Source of the DNA: Acinetobacter nectaris CIP 110549
GTDB lineage: Bacteria > Pseudomonadota > Gammaproteobacteria > Pseudomonadales > Moraxellaceae
Assembly: GCF_000488215.1 (NCBI RefSeq)
Contig: NZ_KI530712.1
Location: forward strand, 810,881-874,880
Reading direction: 5' to 3'
Length of the DNA: 64,000 bases
The position numbers were made by a program, and so were the translations under genes. The notes under the pieces are model-generated. The model searched no databases. It was given only the letters and a program-made list of their open reading frames with translations, and was not told the DNA's origin. This document shows positions 1 to 10,798 of the stretch, piece after piece. Each line of letters begins with the position of its first letter. Position 1 is the stretch's first letter.

Positions 1-981
1 TATGACTATCGATCTTTGATTATTCGCTCTCCTAAAACTGCTAATTTTGATTTAAATATAAACCAACCAACTCTAGGTCAAACTCTTCCTGCACTGACGA
101 ATGTCACAACACGTGATCATGAGAAGTTACGCAGTCAAGCATACTTCATACAGGATCAAATCGCTTTATCTTCACAGTTAAAAACATTATTGGGTCTGCG
201 CTACGAAGCATACAAAGATAAATATACAGATTTTCTAACGTCTTCAAGTTGGATGGCAAATGAAGGTGCTTTTATCCCTCGCCTAGGTTTCATCTATACA
301 CCGAATGATGATCTTAGTATATATACAAGTGCAAGTAAGTCATTTAAGCCAAATACAGGTGCCGATCGTTTTGGTAAAGGATTTACACCCGAAACAGGTA
401 TTTCATATGAAATTGGTTCTAAATGGCAAATCATTCCAAACCGTTTAAATATAGATGCAACAGTATATTATACAAAGAAAAATAATGTACTTACTCTAGA
501 CCCAGTAGATACAACTAAATCAATTGCCGCAGGTAAGGTTTCTAGCAAAGGGATTGATTTAAATATTACGGGTCAAATTACAGATGCATTTAAAATTATT
601 GGAAACTATGCCTATGTAGATGCTTCCGTAGTTAAAGATAATACGCTAAAGAAAGGTACACGCCTTGCCAACATTCCAAAAAACAGCCTAAATATTCTAG
701 CAATGTATGACATTCAATCAGGACAACTCGATGGATTAAGTTTAGGAATAAATCAACACTTCATTGATCGAAGAAAAGGCCTCACTTCAAATACAAGTTA
801 TGATATGCCTGCTTACGCTACCACAGACTTAGTTGCAACATATAAAGCCTCTGAGAATCTAAAGTTTAGTTTAAATATCAGAAATATTTTTGATAAAAAC
901 TATGATAGCAGTGCATTTAATATGTATGTCTACCCCGGACAAGGAAGAAATGCTCAGCTTGGAGTCACTTATAAGTTTTAA
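1..981 (+). CDS. TonB-dependent siderophore receptor, C-terminal part (5' end outside window)
   Basis: The frame is open from base 1, so this is the last 326 residues of a larger outer-membrane receptor. Such receptors import ferric siderophores using energy from TonB-ExbB-ExbD. The visible part is the second half of the 22-strand barrel: alternating aromatic/polar strands, a conserved NIFDKNYD segment near the end, a YPGQGRNAQLGV block typical of the last two strands, and a terminal Phe (TYKF) that serves as the BAM signal. The plug domain and TonB box lie upstream of the window, so the ligand cannot be named. FhuE/FoxA/FpvA-type relatives are the closest by feel. No frameshift is visible. 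Confidence 0.9.
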   Translation, partial: YDYRSLIIRSPKTANFDLNINQPTLGQTLPALTNVTTRDHEKLRSQAYFIQDQIALSSQLKTLLGLRYEAYKDKYTDFLTSSSWMANEGAFIPRLGFIYTPNDDLSIYTSASKSFKPNTGADRFGKGFTPETGISYEIGSKWQIIPNRLNIDATVYYTKKNNVLTLDPVDTTKSIAAGKVSSKGIDLNITGQITDAFKIIGNYAYVDASVVKDNTLKKGTRLANIPKNSLNILAMYDIQSGQLDGLSLGINQHFIDRRKGLTSNTSYDMPAYATTDLVATYKASENLKFSLNIRNIFDKNYDSSAFNMYVYPGQGRNAQLGVTYKF

Positions 982-987
982 TTTCAC

Positions 988-1023
988 ATATACCTCATAT
1001 ACTTAAAGCAATATGAGGTATAT
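988..1023. repeat. 13-bp perfect inverted repeat after the receptor gene
   Basis: ATATACCTCATAT and its exact complement ATATGAGGTATAT flank a 10-nt spacer starting 6 nt after the receptor stop codon. There is no T-run on the + side, so it is not a classical intrinsic terminator for the receptor. It may protect the mRNA 3' end or act in Rho-dependent termination. Confidence 0.6.
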
Positions 1024-1059
1024 CTAAAAAACTAGCTATAGAATACTCTTTTAAAAAAT

Positions 1060-1078
1060 ATAAATAATTCTCATTTGC
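1060..1078. promoter_or_regulatory. possible Fur-type site upstream of the TSUP gene
   Basis: Read on the minus strand the sequence is AAATGAGAATTATTTATA, which shares about 11 of 16 positions with the core of the Fur consensus (AATGATAATCATTATC). It lies about 100 bp before the TSUP permease and after an iron receptor. The match is suggestive only, since AT-rich DNA gives chance hits. Confidence 0.35.
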
Positions 1079-1175
1079 TTTTTATTTTTAAAGATAAGTA
1101 AATGAAGAATCAAGACAACTCTATCGAAGAAAAAGTCATAAGATATGCATATTTTAAGATATTGGCATAATCACA

Positions 1176-2048
1176 ATGTATGACGCGCTTCAATTTATAC
1201 TTGCAGGTATGGTCGTTGGCTTTTGTGTCGGCATTACTGGTGTGGGTGGCGGTTCTCTAATGACACCCATGCTTATAGGTCTATTTAAAATAGAACCACA
1301 TATTGCAATTGGTACAGATCTTATTTATGCCTCTATTTCCAAATTTTGTGGCTCTTTAGTACATGCAAAAAAATTAAATGTCGTTTGGCCAATCGTACTT
1401 TGGCTATCACTTGGTAGTATTCCTGCATCATTTGCAACACATTGGGTACTTGAGCACTATTTAAGCCAATCGACAACCTATAAATCTGTACTAACAATGG
1501 TACTTGGCTTCATGCTTACCCTGACAGGTATTTCAATTATTTTTAGAAATAAAATTGAAAACTTTTTCAAACGATTTCATAAAAACAATAATGAAGCTCA
1601 GCCTGTTGAGATTACAAGTAAAAAAAGAATTTATATTATTTTAATGGGGATTATTCTTGGAATATTTGTCACGCTATCCTCTGTAGGTGCGGGTGCATTT
1701 GGTGTTATGGCACTTATCTTACTCTTCCCTAACTTACCAATGATTCGTATTATCGGCTCAGATGTTGTACATGCTGTATGTCTAACCTTTGTAGCAGGAC
1801 TTGCTCATATGAGTTCAGGCAATGTAGATTTTCATCTACTTGGTTGGCTCTTGGTTGGTTCTATACCGTCTATTATCATCGGTACGCTCATTAGCAGTAA
1901 AATGCCTGAACAGTTTATTCGTAAAGTTCTAGGTATTACACTTCTATTATTAGGTATTAACTTTATGCTCCATCCAACAAAAGCAAAACCTGTACAGCAC
2001 ACATCACCGCCACAAGCTACGGTTATCTCAAACCAACATTTAACCTAG
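1176..2048 (+). CDS. TSUP family (TauE/SafE, DUF81) membrane permease
   Basis: A 290-aa polytopic inner-membrane protein. TSUP proteins move sulfite, sulfoacetate or other small organosulfur anions across the membrane, and the substrate here is unknown. The two halves each carry the family's glycine-rich helix: GITGVGGGSLMTP near residues 19-31 and a degenerate copy SSVGAGAFGVMA near 167-178. About eight hydrophobic segments are visible, with a basic/polar loop around residues 120-145. The ATG at 1176 has little Shine-Dalgarno sequence, but the family motif sits at the usual distance from it. The gene stands alone, between an outer-membrane receptor and a DAHP synthase, and no sulfur gene is adjacent to suggest a substrate. 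Confidence 0.85.
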   Translation: MYDALQFILAGMVVGFCVGITGVGGGSLMTPMLIGLFKIEPHIAIGTDLIYASISKFCGSLVHAKKLNVVWPIVLWLSLGSIPASFATHWVLEHYLSQSTTYKSVLTMVLGFMLTLTGISIIFRNKIENFFKRFHKNNNEAQPVEITSKKRIYIILMGIILGIFVTLSSVGAGAFGVMALILLFPNLPMIRIIGSDVVHAVCLTFVAGLAHMSSGNVDFHLLGWLLVGSIPSIIIGTLISSKMPEQFIRKVLGITLLLLGINFMLHPTKAKPVQHTSPPQATVISNQHLT

Positions 2049-2075
2049 CATATAAGCCCATATACTTAACTATTT

Positions 2076-2103
2076 AAGACACAACAATTATATTTGTCTT
2101 TTT
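2076..2103 (+). terminator. weak intrinsic terminator after the TSUP gene
   Basis: A 6-bp stem AAGACA/TGTCTT is followed by a short T-run. It is nested inside a longer 11-bp repeat, AAGCCCATATA (2054-2064) against TATATGGGCTT (2106-2116). Either structure could end the TSUP transcript. Confidence 0.45.
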
Positions 2104-2158
2104 AATATATGGGCTTTATAGTTTAAATTATTCTTAACCTCCAAGATCACTAACGGCA

Positions 2159-3250
2159 ATGAATACTGAACAACAAAATTCGACTACCTCAAACGATATT
2201 GATGACGTCAATATTAGTAGCATGCAACCGCTTATCACACCAGCTCAACTTAAAGCTGAACTACCGTTATCAGGCAAAGCACATGAAACAGTGCTAAAAG
2301 GTCGTGAGCAAGTTCGTAAAATTCTAGATGGCGAAGATAAGCGTATATTTGTAGTCATTGGCCCTTGTTCTATTCACGACCCCAAAGCTGCACATGAATA
2401 TGCAGATCGCCTAAAAGCGCTTAGTGAAAAAGTAAAAGATACACTTTATATTATTATGCGTGTTTACTTTGAAAAGCCAAGAACGACAGTGGGTTGGAAA
2501 GGATTAATTAACGACCCGAATATGGACGATTCATTCGATATTGAAAAAGGCTTACGCATCGGTCGTCAACTTCTATTAGATTTAAATGAAAAAGGGCTTC
2601 CTTGTGCAACAGAAGCACTCGACCCAAATTCACCACAATATCTACAAGACCTCATTTCATGGTCAGCAATTGGCGCACGTACAACAGAAAGTCAAACTCA
2701 CCGCGAGATGTCGTCAGGGCTTTCTTCACCTGTTGGCTTTAAAAATGGGACAGATGGAAGCTTTACTGTTGCGATTAATGCAATGCAAGCCGTAAAACAT
2801 GGTCATAATTTCTTAGGTTTGAACAATGATGGACAAGTTTCTATCATTCGTACGCGTGGAAACCAATACGGCCATGTTGTACTACGTGGTGGCAATGGTA
2901 AACCTAACTATGATGCAACGTCTGTTGCTGCAGCTGAAGATGCACTCACAAAAGCAAAAGTTGCACATCACATTATGATTGATGGAAGCCATGCAAATTC
3001 AAATAAAGACCCATACTTACAGCCATTGGTCTTAAAGAATGTAACGGAACAAATCCAAAACGGTAACCGTTCTATTATTGGTTTAATGGTGGAAAGTCAT
3101 CTTAAAGGTGGTCGTCAGGATATTCCTAGCAACTTATGTGATCTTGAATACGGAAAATCTGTCACAGATGGTTGTATTGATTGGGACACAACAGAAAAAG
3201 TGCTTTTGGAAATGCATCAAGCATTAAAAGATGTTTTACCAAAACGATAA
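2159..3250 (+). CDS. 3-deoxy-7-phosphoheptulonate (DAHP) synthase, AroF/AroG/AroH type
   Basis: Condenses phosphoenolpyruvate and erythrose 4-phosphate, the first step of the shikimate pathway, in the cytosol. The protein has 363 residues, slightly longer than the about 350 of the E. coli isozymes because of a polar N-terminus. The whole type I signature set is present: GPCSIHD with metal-ligand Cys70, KPRTTVGWKG, GARTTESQTHREMSSG, DGSHANSNKDP (His ligand), GLMVESHLKGG (Glu ligand) and SVTDGCIDW (Asp ligand). Which aromatic amino acid inhibits it cannot be told by eye, so no isozyme letter is given. It is a single-gene unit with its own terminator. Confidence 0.95.
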   Translation: MNTEQQNSTTSNDIDDVNISSMQPLITPAQLKAELPLSGKAHETVLKGREQVRKILDGEDKRIFVVIGPCSIHDPKAAHEYADRLKALSEKVKDTLYIIMRVYFEKPRTTVGWKGLINDPNMDDSFDIEKGLRIGRQLLLDLNEKGLPCATEALDPNSPQYLQDLISWSAIGARTTESQTHREMSSGLSSPVGFKNGTDGSFTVAINAMQAVKHGHNFLGLNNDGQVSIIRTRGNQYGHVVLRGGNGKPNYDATSVAAAEDALTKAKVAHHIMIDGSHANSNKDPYLQPLVLKNVTEQIQNGNRSIIGLMVESHLKGGRQDIPSNLCDLEYGKSVTDGCIDWDTTEKVLLEMHQALKDVLPKR

Positions 3251-3265
3251 TATCATGCACACTAT

Positions 3266-3289
3266 ACGCCATCTATGATGGCGTTTTTT
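3266..3289 (+). terminator. intrinsic terminator of the DAHP synthase gene
   Basis: A perfect 8-bp stem ACGCCATC/GATGGCGT with a 3-nt loop, followed directly by six T residues. Confidence 0.9.
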
Positions 3290-3302
3290 ATATAAAATAC
3301 TT

Positions 3303-3830
3303 ATGAATAATCTTGAAAATGCATTGTGTCAAATCCCGAAATTCCAGTATGTTCACGAACATTTATTTTCTTCAGGACAACCTACAGAGAGTCAGCTACA
3401 GCAAATTAAAGAATATGGCATAAGCACTATTATTAATTTGGCACTGAATGACTCACCAGAACATTTAAATAATGAAGATAAAATTTGTCTAGATTTAGGG
3501 CTAAATTATATTCAACTTCCGCTTTCATGGGATATGCCCAATACAGACCAAGCTTTATTTGCACTAGATACCATAGATTTTCTTGTTCGTGATCAAACAG
3601 TTTGGGTACATTGCTCACAGAATAAGCGTGCAAGTGCATTAATATTCTTATATCGACAATACTATATGAATTTGGATATCTCGATCGCACAACCATATTT
3701 GGAACAGCTTTGGGAACCAAATGAAACATGGACTGGCTTAATCCATAGTGTTGCTCTACAACTTAAAGGAAGAAAAGCAACACAGGAACTACAACAAGAA
3801 TTACAGCATAATACTGAAGCTACTTATTGA
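3303..3830 (+). CDS. protein tyrosine phosphatase-like protein with a short HC(X4)R loop
   Basis: A 175-aa cytosolic protein of the DSP-type phosphatase fold (DUF442-like / beta-lactamase-hydrolase-like group). The N-terminal [11 protein letters not shown] segment and the central D-x-P-N region match that group. The P-loop reads [10 protein letters not shown] with Cys104 and Arg109, four residues between them instead of the canonical five (CX5R). Related small bacterial proteins share the shortened loop. Activity and substrate are unknown. Its stop codon overlaps the 3' end of convergent ispF by 7 bp. There is no signal peptide. Confidence 0.7.
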   Translation: MNNLENALCQIPKFQYVHEHLFSSGQPTESQLQQIKEYGISTIINLALNDSPEHLNNEDKICLDLGLNYIQLPLSWDMPNTDQALFALDTIDFLVRDQTVWVHCSQNKRASALIFLYRQYYMNLDISIAQPYLEQLWEPNETWTGLIHSVALQLKGRKATQELQQELQHNTEATY

Positions 3831-4309
3831 TGTTCAATAAGTACTGTTGCGGTTGCCAAGATTCCTTCTTGGCGACCTGTAAACCCTAACTTTTCTGTTG
3901 TTGTTGCCTTAATACTAATTTGAGAAACATCAACATCTAATACACTCGCAATACTTTCACGCATTTCTAAATTATGTTTAGCCAGTTTTGGTCGCTCGCA
4001 TGCAACTGTAATATCTGCATTACCTAGCATATATCCTCTATCTTTAATAAGCTGATAAACATTCTTCAGTAATACTCGACTGTCTGCCCCTTTAAAATTA
4101 GGATCTGTATCTGGAAAATGTTGCCCTATATCTCCTAGTGCTAATGCACCCAATAAGGCATCACTTAAAGCATGCAAAACAACATCACCATCTGAATGTG
4201 CTTTTAAACCCTGTGTATGCGGTATTTTTAAACCTGCCAATGTCACAAAATCACCTGCTTCAAAAGCATGAACATCTATACCCTGACCAATTCTAATTTT
4301 TGTAACCAA
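3824..4309 (-). CDS. ispF: 2-C-methyl-D-erythritol 2,4-cyclodiphosphate synthase
   Basis: Fifth enzyme of the MEP isoprenoid route: it closes the cyclic diphosphate and releases CMP. The protein is 161 aa, the normal length. Zinc ligands are visible as Asp12 and His14 in GIDVHAF and His46 in DVVLHALSD. The [11 protein letters not shown] loop and the C-terminal [14 protein letters not shown] active-site block are intact. In many bacteria ispF directly follows ispD; here a divergently placed secreted-protein gene separates them, so ispF must have its own promoter. It converges on the phosphatase-like gene with a 7-bp overlap of coding ends. Confidence 0.96.
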   Translation of the reverse strand: MVTKIRIGQGIDVHAFEAGDFVTLAGLKIPHTQGLKAHSDGDVVLHALSDALLGALALGDIGQHFPDTDPNFKGADSRVLLKNVYQLIKDRGYMLGNADITVACERPKLAKHNLEMRESIASVLDVDVSQISIKATTTEKLGFTGRQEGILATATVLIEHQ

Positions 4310-4340
4310 TGTAAAACTTCCTTTCGTATAAAATGATGTC

Positions 4341-4370
4341 TTGTCTTTTTACTCAATATTTCGCTATATT
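4341..4370 (+). promoter_or_regulatory. candidate sigma-70 promoter for the secreted Cys protein
   Basis: TTGTCT at 4341-4346 and TATATT at 4365-4370 are separated by 18 bp and end about 30 bp before the ATG at 4402. Both boxes are imperfect. Confidence 0.4.
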
Positions 4371-4401
4371 AACGTGAGTACTATATAACTAAGTATAAGC
4401 G

Positions 4402-5049
4402 ATGATGTCGTTTCACAATTCACCTCTCAAAAAAAATATATTCTTACTCTCGCTTGCAATTATGCCAAGTATCGCACTAGCTCATTTTTCACAATCTGAC
4501 ATCTGCCAGCATATTGGATCTAAAAAACCATTATTTTGCCGAGATAGCTTCCAAGAAGACCGAGATAATTTAACTACTCTTTTTAGAAACACACAAAAAA
4601 GTACAAATGCACCTCTAAATCTGGTCAATGATACTCAAAACCTTTGGTTAAAGCGTATTTATAGCTGTAAGGAAAAAACATGCATTACTCATGAAATTTC
4701 TTTACGTACAGATGAACTGAACACTTACGCTTCACTCAATCAAAGCCTGACTCAACATTTTTTTCAGTATTCACATGGAAAGATAACTTCACCTAACCAT
4801 TATTTACAAATACACCAACTAGATCAAAAAAGAGTCAAAATTGAAGGCTTTGCATATAGCTCAAAACACCACCACAAAGGGCAACCTTACTTAACTGCAT
4901 ATGCAACCAATACAGCAAACCAAATCGTATTTAAAAATACCGAAGACCAATGCGTATATAGTATTAAAATATATAAAGCTTTACTTACATTAAGTAGTGA
5001 GCAACCTGAATGTCATCAGTACTTTGGAATATATCGTTTATACGACTAA
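4402..5049 (+). CDS. secreted Cys-containing protein of unknown function, possibly LprI-like
   Basis: A 215-aa protein with a clear signal peptide: lysines, then a hydrophobic stretch ending SIALA, with predicted cleavage before His. The mature part has seven cysteines, including a C-x4-C pair (YSCKEKTC) inside a W-L-x-R...C...C...R...L pattern near residues 75-100. That pattern resembles the N-terminal domain of LprI-type lysozyme inhibitors; this is inference from a short motif only. Two ATG codons stand in tandem at 4402 and 4405. It is inserted between ispF and ispD and faces both. It would act in the periplasm if the signal is used. Confidence 0.6.
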   Translation: MMSFHNSPLKKNIFLLSLAIMPSIALAHFSQSDICQHIGSKKPLFCRDSFQEDRDNLTTLFRNTQKSTNAPLNLVNDTQNLWLKRIYSCKEKTCITHEISLRTDELNTYASLNQSLTQHFFQYSHGKITSPNHYLQIHQLDQKRVKIEGFAYSSKHHHKGQPYLTAYATNTANQIVFKNTEDQCVYSIKIYKALLTLSSEQPECHQYFGIYRLYD

Positions 5050-5053
5050 CTAC

Positions 5054-5767
5054 TCAGTTATTATTACGTGCACGAATAACGAGTTCTGCAAATTGTAAAT
5101 CTTCTGGATAAGTCACTTTAATATTATCCGACCGACCTTGTACTACATGCACTTCCAAATTAGCTAACTCTAAAGCACTCGCTTCATCTGTTACGGTAAA
5201 ACCGGCATTTAAAGCCTGCTCTAAAGCAAAAATTAGTGTACCTAGTCGTGCCATTTGAGGTGTCTGTGCTTGCCATAACTGACTACGGTCGACAGTTTTA
5301 TTAATCGTCTCACCACTATCTACACGTTTTAATGTATCTCTCACAGGTGTTGCTAAAATTGCACTCACGTCATGCTTCAATACATGATTAACTAAATCTA
5401 CTAGGCTCTGCTGAGAAACACATGGTCTCGCAGCATCATGAACAAGCACATAATCATTTTCGTCTGCCATTGAACGTAAATAATACAAAGCATTTAACAC
5501 CGAGTAAACCCTTTCTTTACCGCCATGACAAAAGTGTACCTTTTGAGTTTCATCAAACTGTTGTGTTTGAGCAAAATCATCAGCAGGATTAATAGCCAAA
5601 ACACATCCGGCCAACGGTAAGTTAAATAAAGCATTCACACTATGTTGTAGTACCGTTTTTTCTTGAATTGTTTGATATTGTTTTAATGCTGTTTTAGAAA
5701 ATCGGCTTCCAGAGCCTGCTGCAGGCACAATCGCCCAAATTTTAGTGGAGGTCTGGGCTATCTTCAT
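5054..5767 (-). CDS. ispD: 2-C-methyl-D-erythritol 4-phosphate cytidylyltransferase
   Basis: Transfers CMP from CTP to MEP in the non-mevalonate isoprenoid pathway. The 237-aa protein shows the nucleotide-binding loop PAAGSGSRF with downstream KQY, the VHDAARPC block, the ATPVRDTLKR segment and a C-terminal DNIKVTYPEDL signature. The ATG at 5767 lies 26 nt inside the end of ftsB, so the two genes are translationally linked. It is last in the leftward pyrG-kdsA-eno-ftsB-ispD run, the usual gammaproteobacterial ftsB-ispD pairing. Length and motifs are normal. Confidence 0.96.
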   Translation of the reverse strand: MKIAQTSTKIWAIVPAAGSGSRFSKTALKQYQTIQEKTVLQHSVNALFNLPLAGCVLAINPADDFAQTQQFDETQKVHFCHGGKERVYSVLNALYYLRSMADENDYVLVHDAARPCVSQQSLVDLVNHVLKHDVSAILATPVRDTLKRVDSGETINKTVDRSQLWQAQTPQMARLGTLIFALEQALNAGFTVTDEASALELANLEVHVVQGRSDNIKVTYPEDLQFAELVIRARNNN

Positions 5768-6140
5768 CTTCGTTATCTAAATTTTTATTTTCAGGTGATG
5801 CAATATAATTTTCTTGCACTTGTGGTGATGTAAGTGTGCTCATTTGAACAAATGTTTCATTCGGTTTAATTAAACCTAAATCTAAGCGCGCATGTTCTTC
5901 AACTGCTTCAGCACCATTCTTTAAGTCATACACTTCAGCACCTAAAATACGATTTCGCTCTTGTAAATCTTTATTTGTATCTTGCTGCTGTTGAATCTGT
6001 TGCATCAGTCTTTGATGGTCATAATAACCACCTTCCCCAAACCAGTACATATACTGAAAGCCTGCTATCAAGAAGATAGCAAGCCCCAATATAAGTCGAC
6101 TTGAAAAAGAGTTAAAGACTTCTTTTATAAAAGTCGTCAT
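5742..6140 (-). CDS. ftsB: cell division protein FtsB
   Basis: A bitopic inner-membrane protein that joins FtsL and FtsQ in the divisome. Residues about 14-31 form the single membrane helix (LILGLAIFLIAGFQYMYW). It is followed by a periplasmic coiled coil rich in Gln/Leu (residues about 42-75) with the conserved RNRILGAEVYDLKNG turn and a final EEHARLDLGLIKPNE block. The protein is 132 aa, roughly 30 residues longer than E. coli FtsB, owing to an acidic, Asn/Asp/Glu-rich tail. It sits 5 nt after eno and overlaps ispD by 26 nt. Confidence 0.93.
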   Translation of the reverse strand: MTTFIKEVFNSFSSRLILGLAIFLIAGFQYMYWFGEGGYYDHQRLMQQIQQQQDTNKDLQERNRILGAEVYDLKNGAEAVEEHARLDLGLIKPNETFVQMSTLTSPQVQENYIASPENKNLDNEDEDSPDLH

Positions 6141-6145
6141 AGATT

Positions 6146-7450
<1,305 letters not shown>

Positions 7451-7475
7451 TTATAATGCTAATGCATTCTGTGCA

Positions 7476-8333
7476 TTAGTGCGTATCTAATTTATCAAAC
7501 CCTTTTACCAACGTATCTAATTCTTTAGTCTGCTCTAAAAATGGCTCTAACTGAGACAATCTAAGTGCACATGGGCCATCACATCTTGCTTTATCTGGGT
7601 TTGGGTGTGCTTCTAAGAACAAACCTGCAAGACCTGTCGCCATACCTGCGCGTGCTAAAGTACTAATTTGTGCACGGCGTCCACCTGCCGAGTCAGCACG
7701 GCCACCCGGTGTTTGAAGTGCATGCGTTACATCAAAGAATACAGGAACATTCATTGCCTTCATGATGTCTAGACCAAGCATATCAACCACAAGGTTATTA
7801 TATCCAAACGCAGAACCACGCTCGCATAAGATTAACTTATCATTACCTGCTTCTAAACATTTTTGCAAGATATGGTTCATTTCTTGAGGTGCTAAGAACT
7901 GTGCTTTCTTAATATTAATAATTGCGCCCGTCTTTGCAATTGCTTCAACAAGGTCAGTCTGACGACTTAAGAATGCAGGAAGCTGAACAATATCTGCAAC
8001 TTCTGCAATAGAAGCAGCCTGATATGGTTCATGCACATCTGTAATGATAGGAATATTCAGTTGTTTTTTTAATTCGCCAAGCCATTCAATGCCTTTTTCT
8101 AGGCCCGGACCGCGAAATGAGTGCAAACTAGAACGGTTTGCTTTATCAAAACTTGCTTTAAAAACGTAAGGAATTTCAAGACGCTTACAAATTTCAATAT
8201 AAGACTCTGCAATTTCAAACGCTAAATCTTTCGATTCAAGTACATTCATTCCGCCGAATAGTACAAATGGCAAGTGATTTGCCATTTGTATATCGCCTAA
8301 ACGTACAATTTCTTGAGGTTTTAATTGTGACAT
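7476..8333 (-). CDS. kdsA: 3-deoxy-8-phosphooctulonate (Kdo-8-P) synthase
   Basis: Condenses arabinose 5-phosphate with phosphoenolpyruvate to give Kdo-8-phosphate for the lipid A inner core. The protein is 285 aa. The FGGMNVLES block places Asn30 where metal-dependent enzymes have Cys, so this should be the metal-independent class like the E. coli enzyme. Other motifs are [43 protein letters not shown] and [14 protein letters not shown]. It lies 20 nt after pyrG and 40 nt before eno in the same direction, matching the conserved pyrG-kdsA-eno order. Confidence 0.97.
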   Translation of the reverse strand: MSQLKPQEIVRLGDIQMANHLPFVLFGGMNVLESKDLAFEIAESYIEICKRLEIPYVFKASFDKANRSSLHSFRGPGLEKGIEWLGELKKQLNIPIITDVHEPYQAASIAEVADIVQLPAFLSRQTDLVEAIAKTGAIINIKKAQFLAPQEMNHILQKCLEAGNDKLILCERGSAFGYNNLVVDMLGLDIMKAMNVPVFFDVTHALQTPGGRADSAGGRRAQISTLARAGMATGLAGLFLEAHPNPDKARCDGPCALRLSQLEPFLEQTKELDTLVKGFDKLDTH

Positions 8334-8353
8334 TTAAACTTCCTAGAGTAACT

Positions 8354-10057
<1,704 letters not shown>

Positions 10058-10153
10058 CTATAAAGCAAAGTCATTCAGCATGTATTCACGCAACAACAAA
10101 CAATTGTTTATATTATCACCAATTTATTTTAAATTGAATGCAACAAGACTACA

Positions 10154-10181
10154 TTTCCAATATTGAATTTCTTGTTATAAT
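10154..10181 (+). promoter_or_regulatory. candidate sigma-70 promoter for the lipoprotein gene
   Basis: A consensus -10 box TATAAT lies at 10176-10181, with a weak -35 (TTTCCA) 16 bp upstream. The -10 ends 32 bp before the ATG at 10214. It drives away from pyrG. Confidence 0.5.
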
Positions 10182-10213
10182 ACCTAAGTCTCAATTTAAA
10201 TTAGAATCAAAGA

Positions 10214-10735
10214 ATGATGAACAAAAAGCTTCTTATTTGTGGTGTTATTATGGCAGGCTTAGTTTTAACTGCTTGTTCTAAAAAAGAAGCACCTCAAAAC
10301 AACGATAAACAAGAACAGGCAACGTCGCAAAATAATGTTGCTTCAGAACAACTACAATCTATTAATAAAGATACACCACCTGCGCCAATGGCAGAGCCTG
10401 AGCAGCAAAAACCACATGAAACCGTTCCTCCTGAACATCACAGTGAGCTTGCAGCAGAAAAACCACCTAAAATGGTTGAAGTAGAAAAAGAACAAACGGC
10501 GAATACGACGACGGAAATTCGTAGAGAATATAAATCCGAACAGCCTAAAGTTGAAACAACTGCAAATGTTCCTGTACATCCAGAACAGGTTTCAACATCT
10601 GCTGCAAGTCCTGCACCTGAGGTTGTTAAACCAAAACACCATCATGTTGCTAAACCACAAAGTACAAATGCAAACCTTTCAGAAGACGATGCTGTTGCTG
10701 CTGCAATGTCTGCTGCAAAGCCCGCGCTTAACTAA
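10214..10735 (+). CDS. low-complexity lipoprotein of unknown function
   Basis: A 173-aa protein with a type II signal peptide: tandem Met, Lys-Lys, a hydrophobic core and the lipobox LTAC with lipidated Cys21. The residue after Cys is Ser, so sorting to the outer membrane is expected by the usual +2 rule. The mature chain is extended and rich in Pro, Glu, Lys, Gln and Ala, with no recognisable fold, which suggests a disordered periplasmic tether. It ends in an Ala-rich helix-like segment (DDAVAAAMSAAKPA). It is a single-gene unit between divergent pyrG and convergent aspA, closed by a shared terminator. Confidence 0.75.
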   Translation: MMNKKLLICGVIMAGLVLTACSKKEAPQNNDKQEQATSQNNVASEQLQSINKDTPPAPMAEPEQQKPHETVPPEHHSELAAEKPPKMVEVEKEQTANTTTEIRREYKSEQPKVETTANVPVHPEQVSTSAASPAPEVVKPKHHHVAKPQSTNANLSEDDAVAAAMSAAKPALN

Positions 10736-10752
10736 ATATAAATAGCCCAAAA

Positions 10753-10783
10753 TAAAAAAGCCAAGTTATAACTTGGCTTTTTT
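10753..10783. terminator. bidirectional terminator between the lipoprotein gene and aspA
   Basis: A nearly perfect palindrome centred on AAGCCAAGTTATAACTTGG, flanked by A6 on the left and T6 on the right. It works as an intrinsic terminator on both strands for two convergent genes. Confidence 0.92.
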
Positions 10784-10798
10784 ATGGCTTATATAAAA

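Noticed and set aside
1102..1170. 22-codon ORF before the TSUP gene as a leader peptide gene
   Set aside because: Weak ribosome site and no special amino-acid bias; kept only as a note in the iron-control finding.
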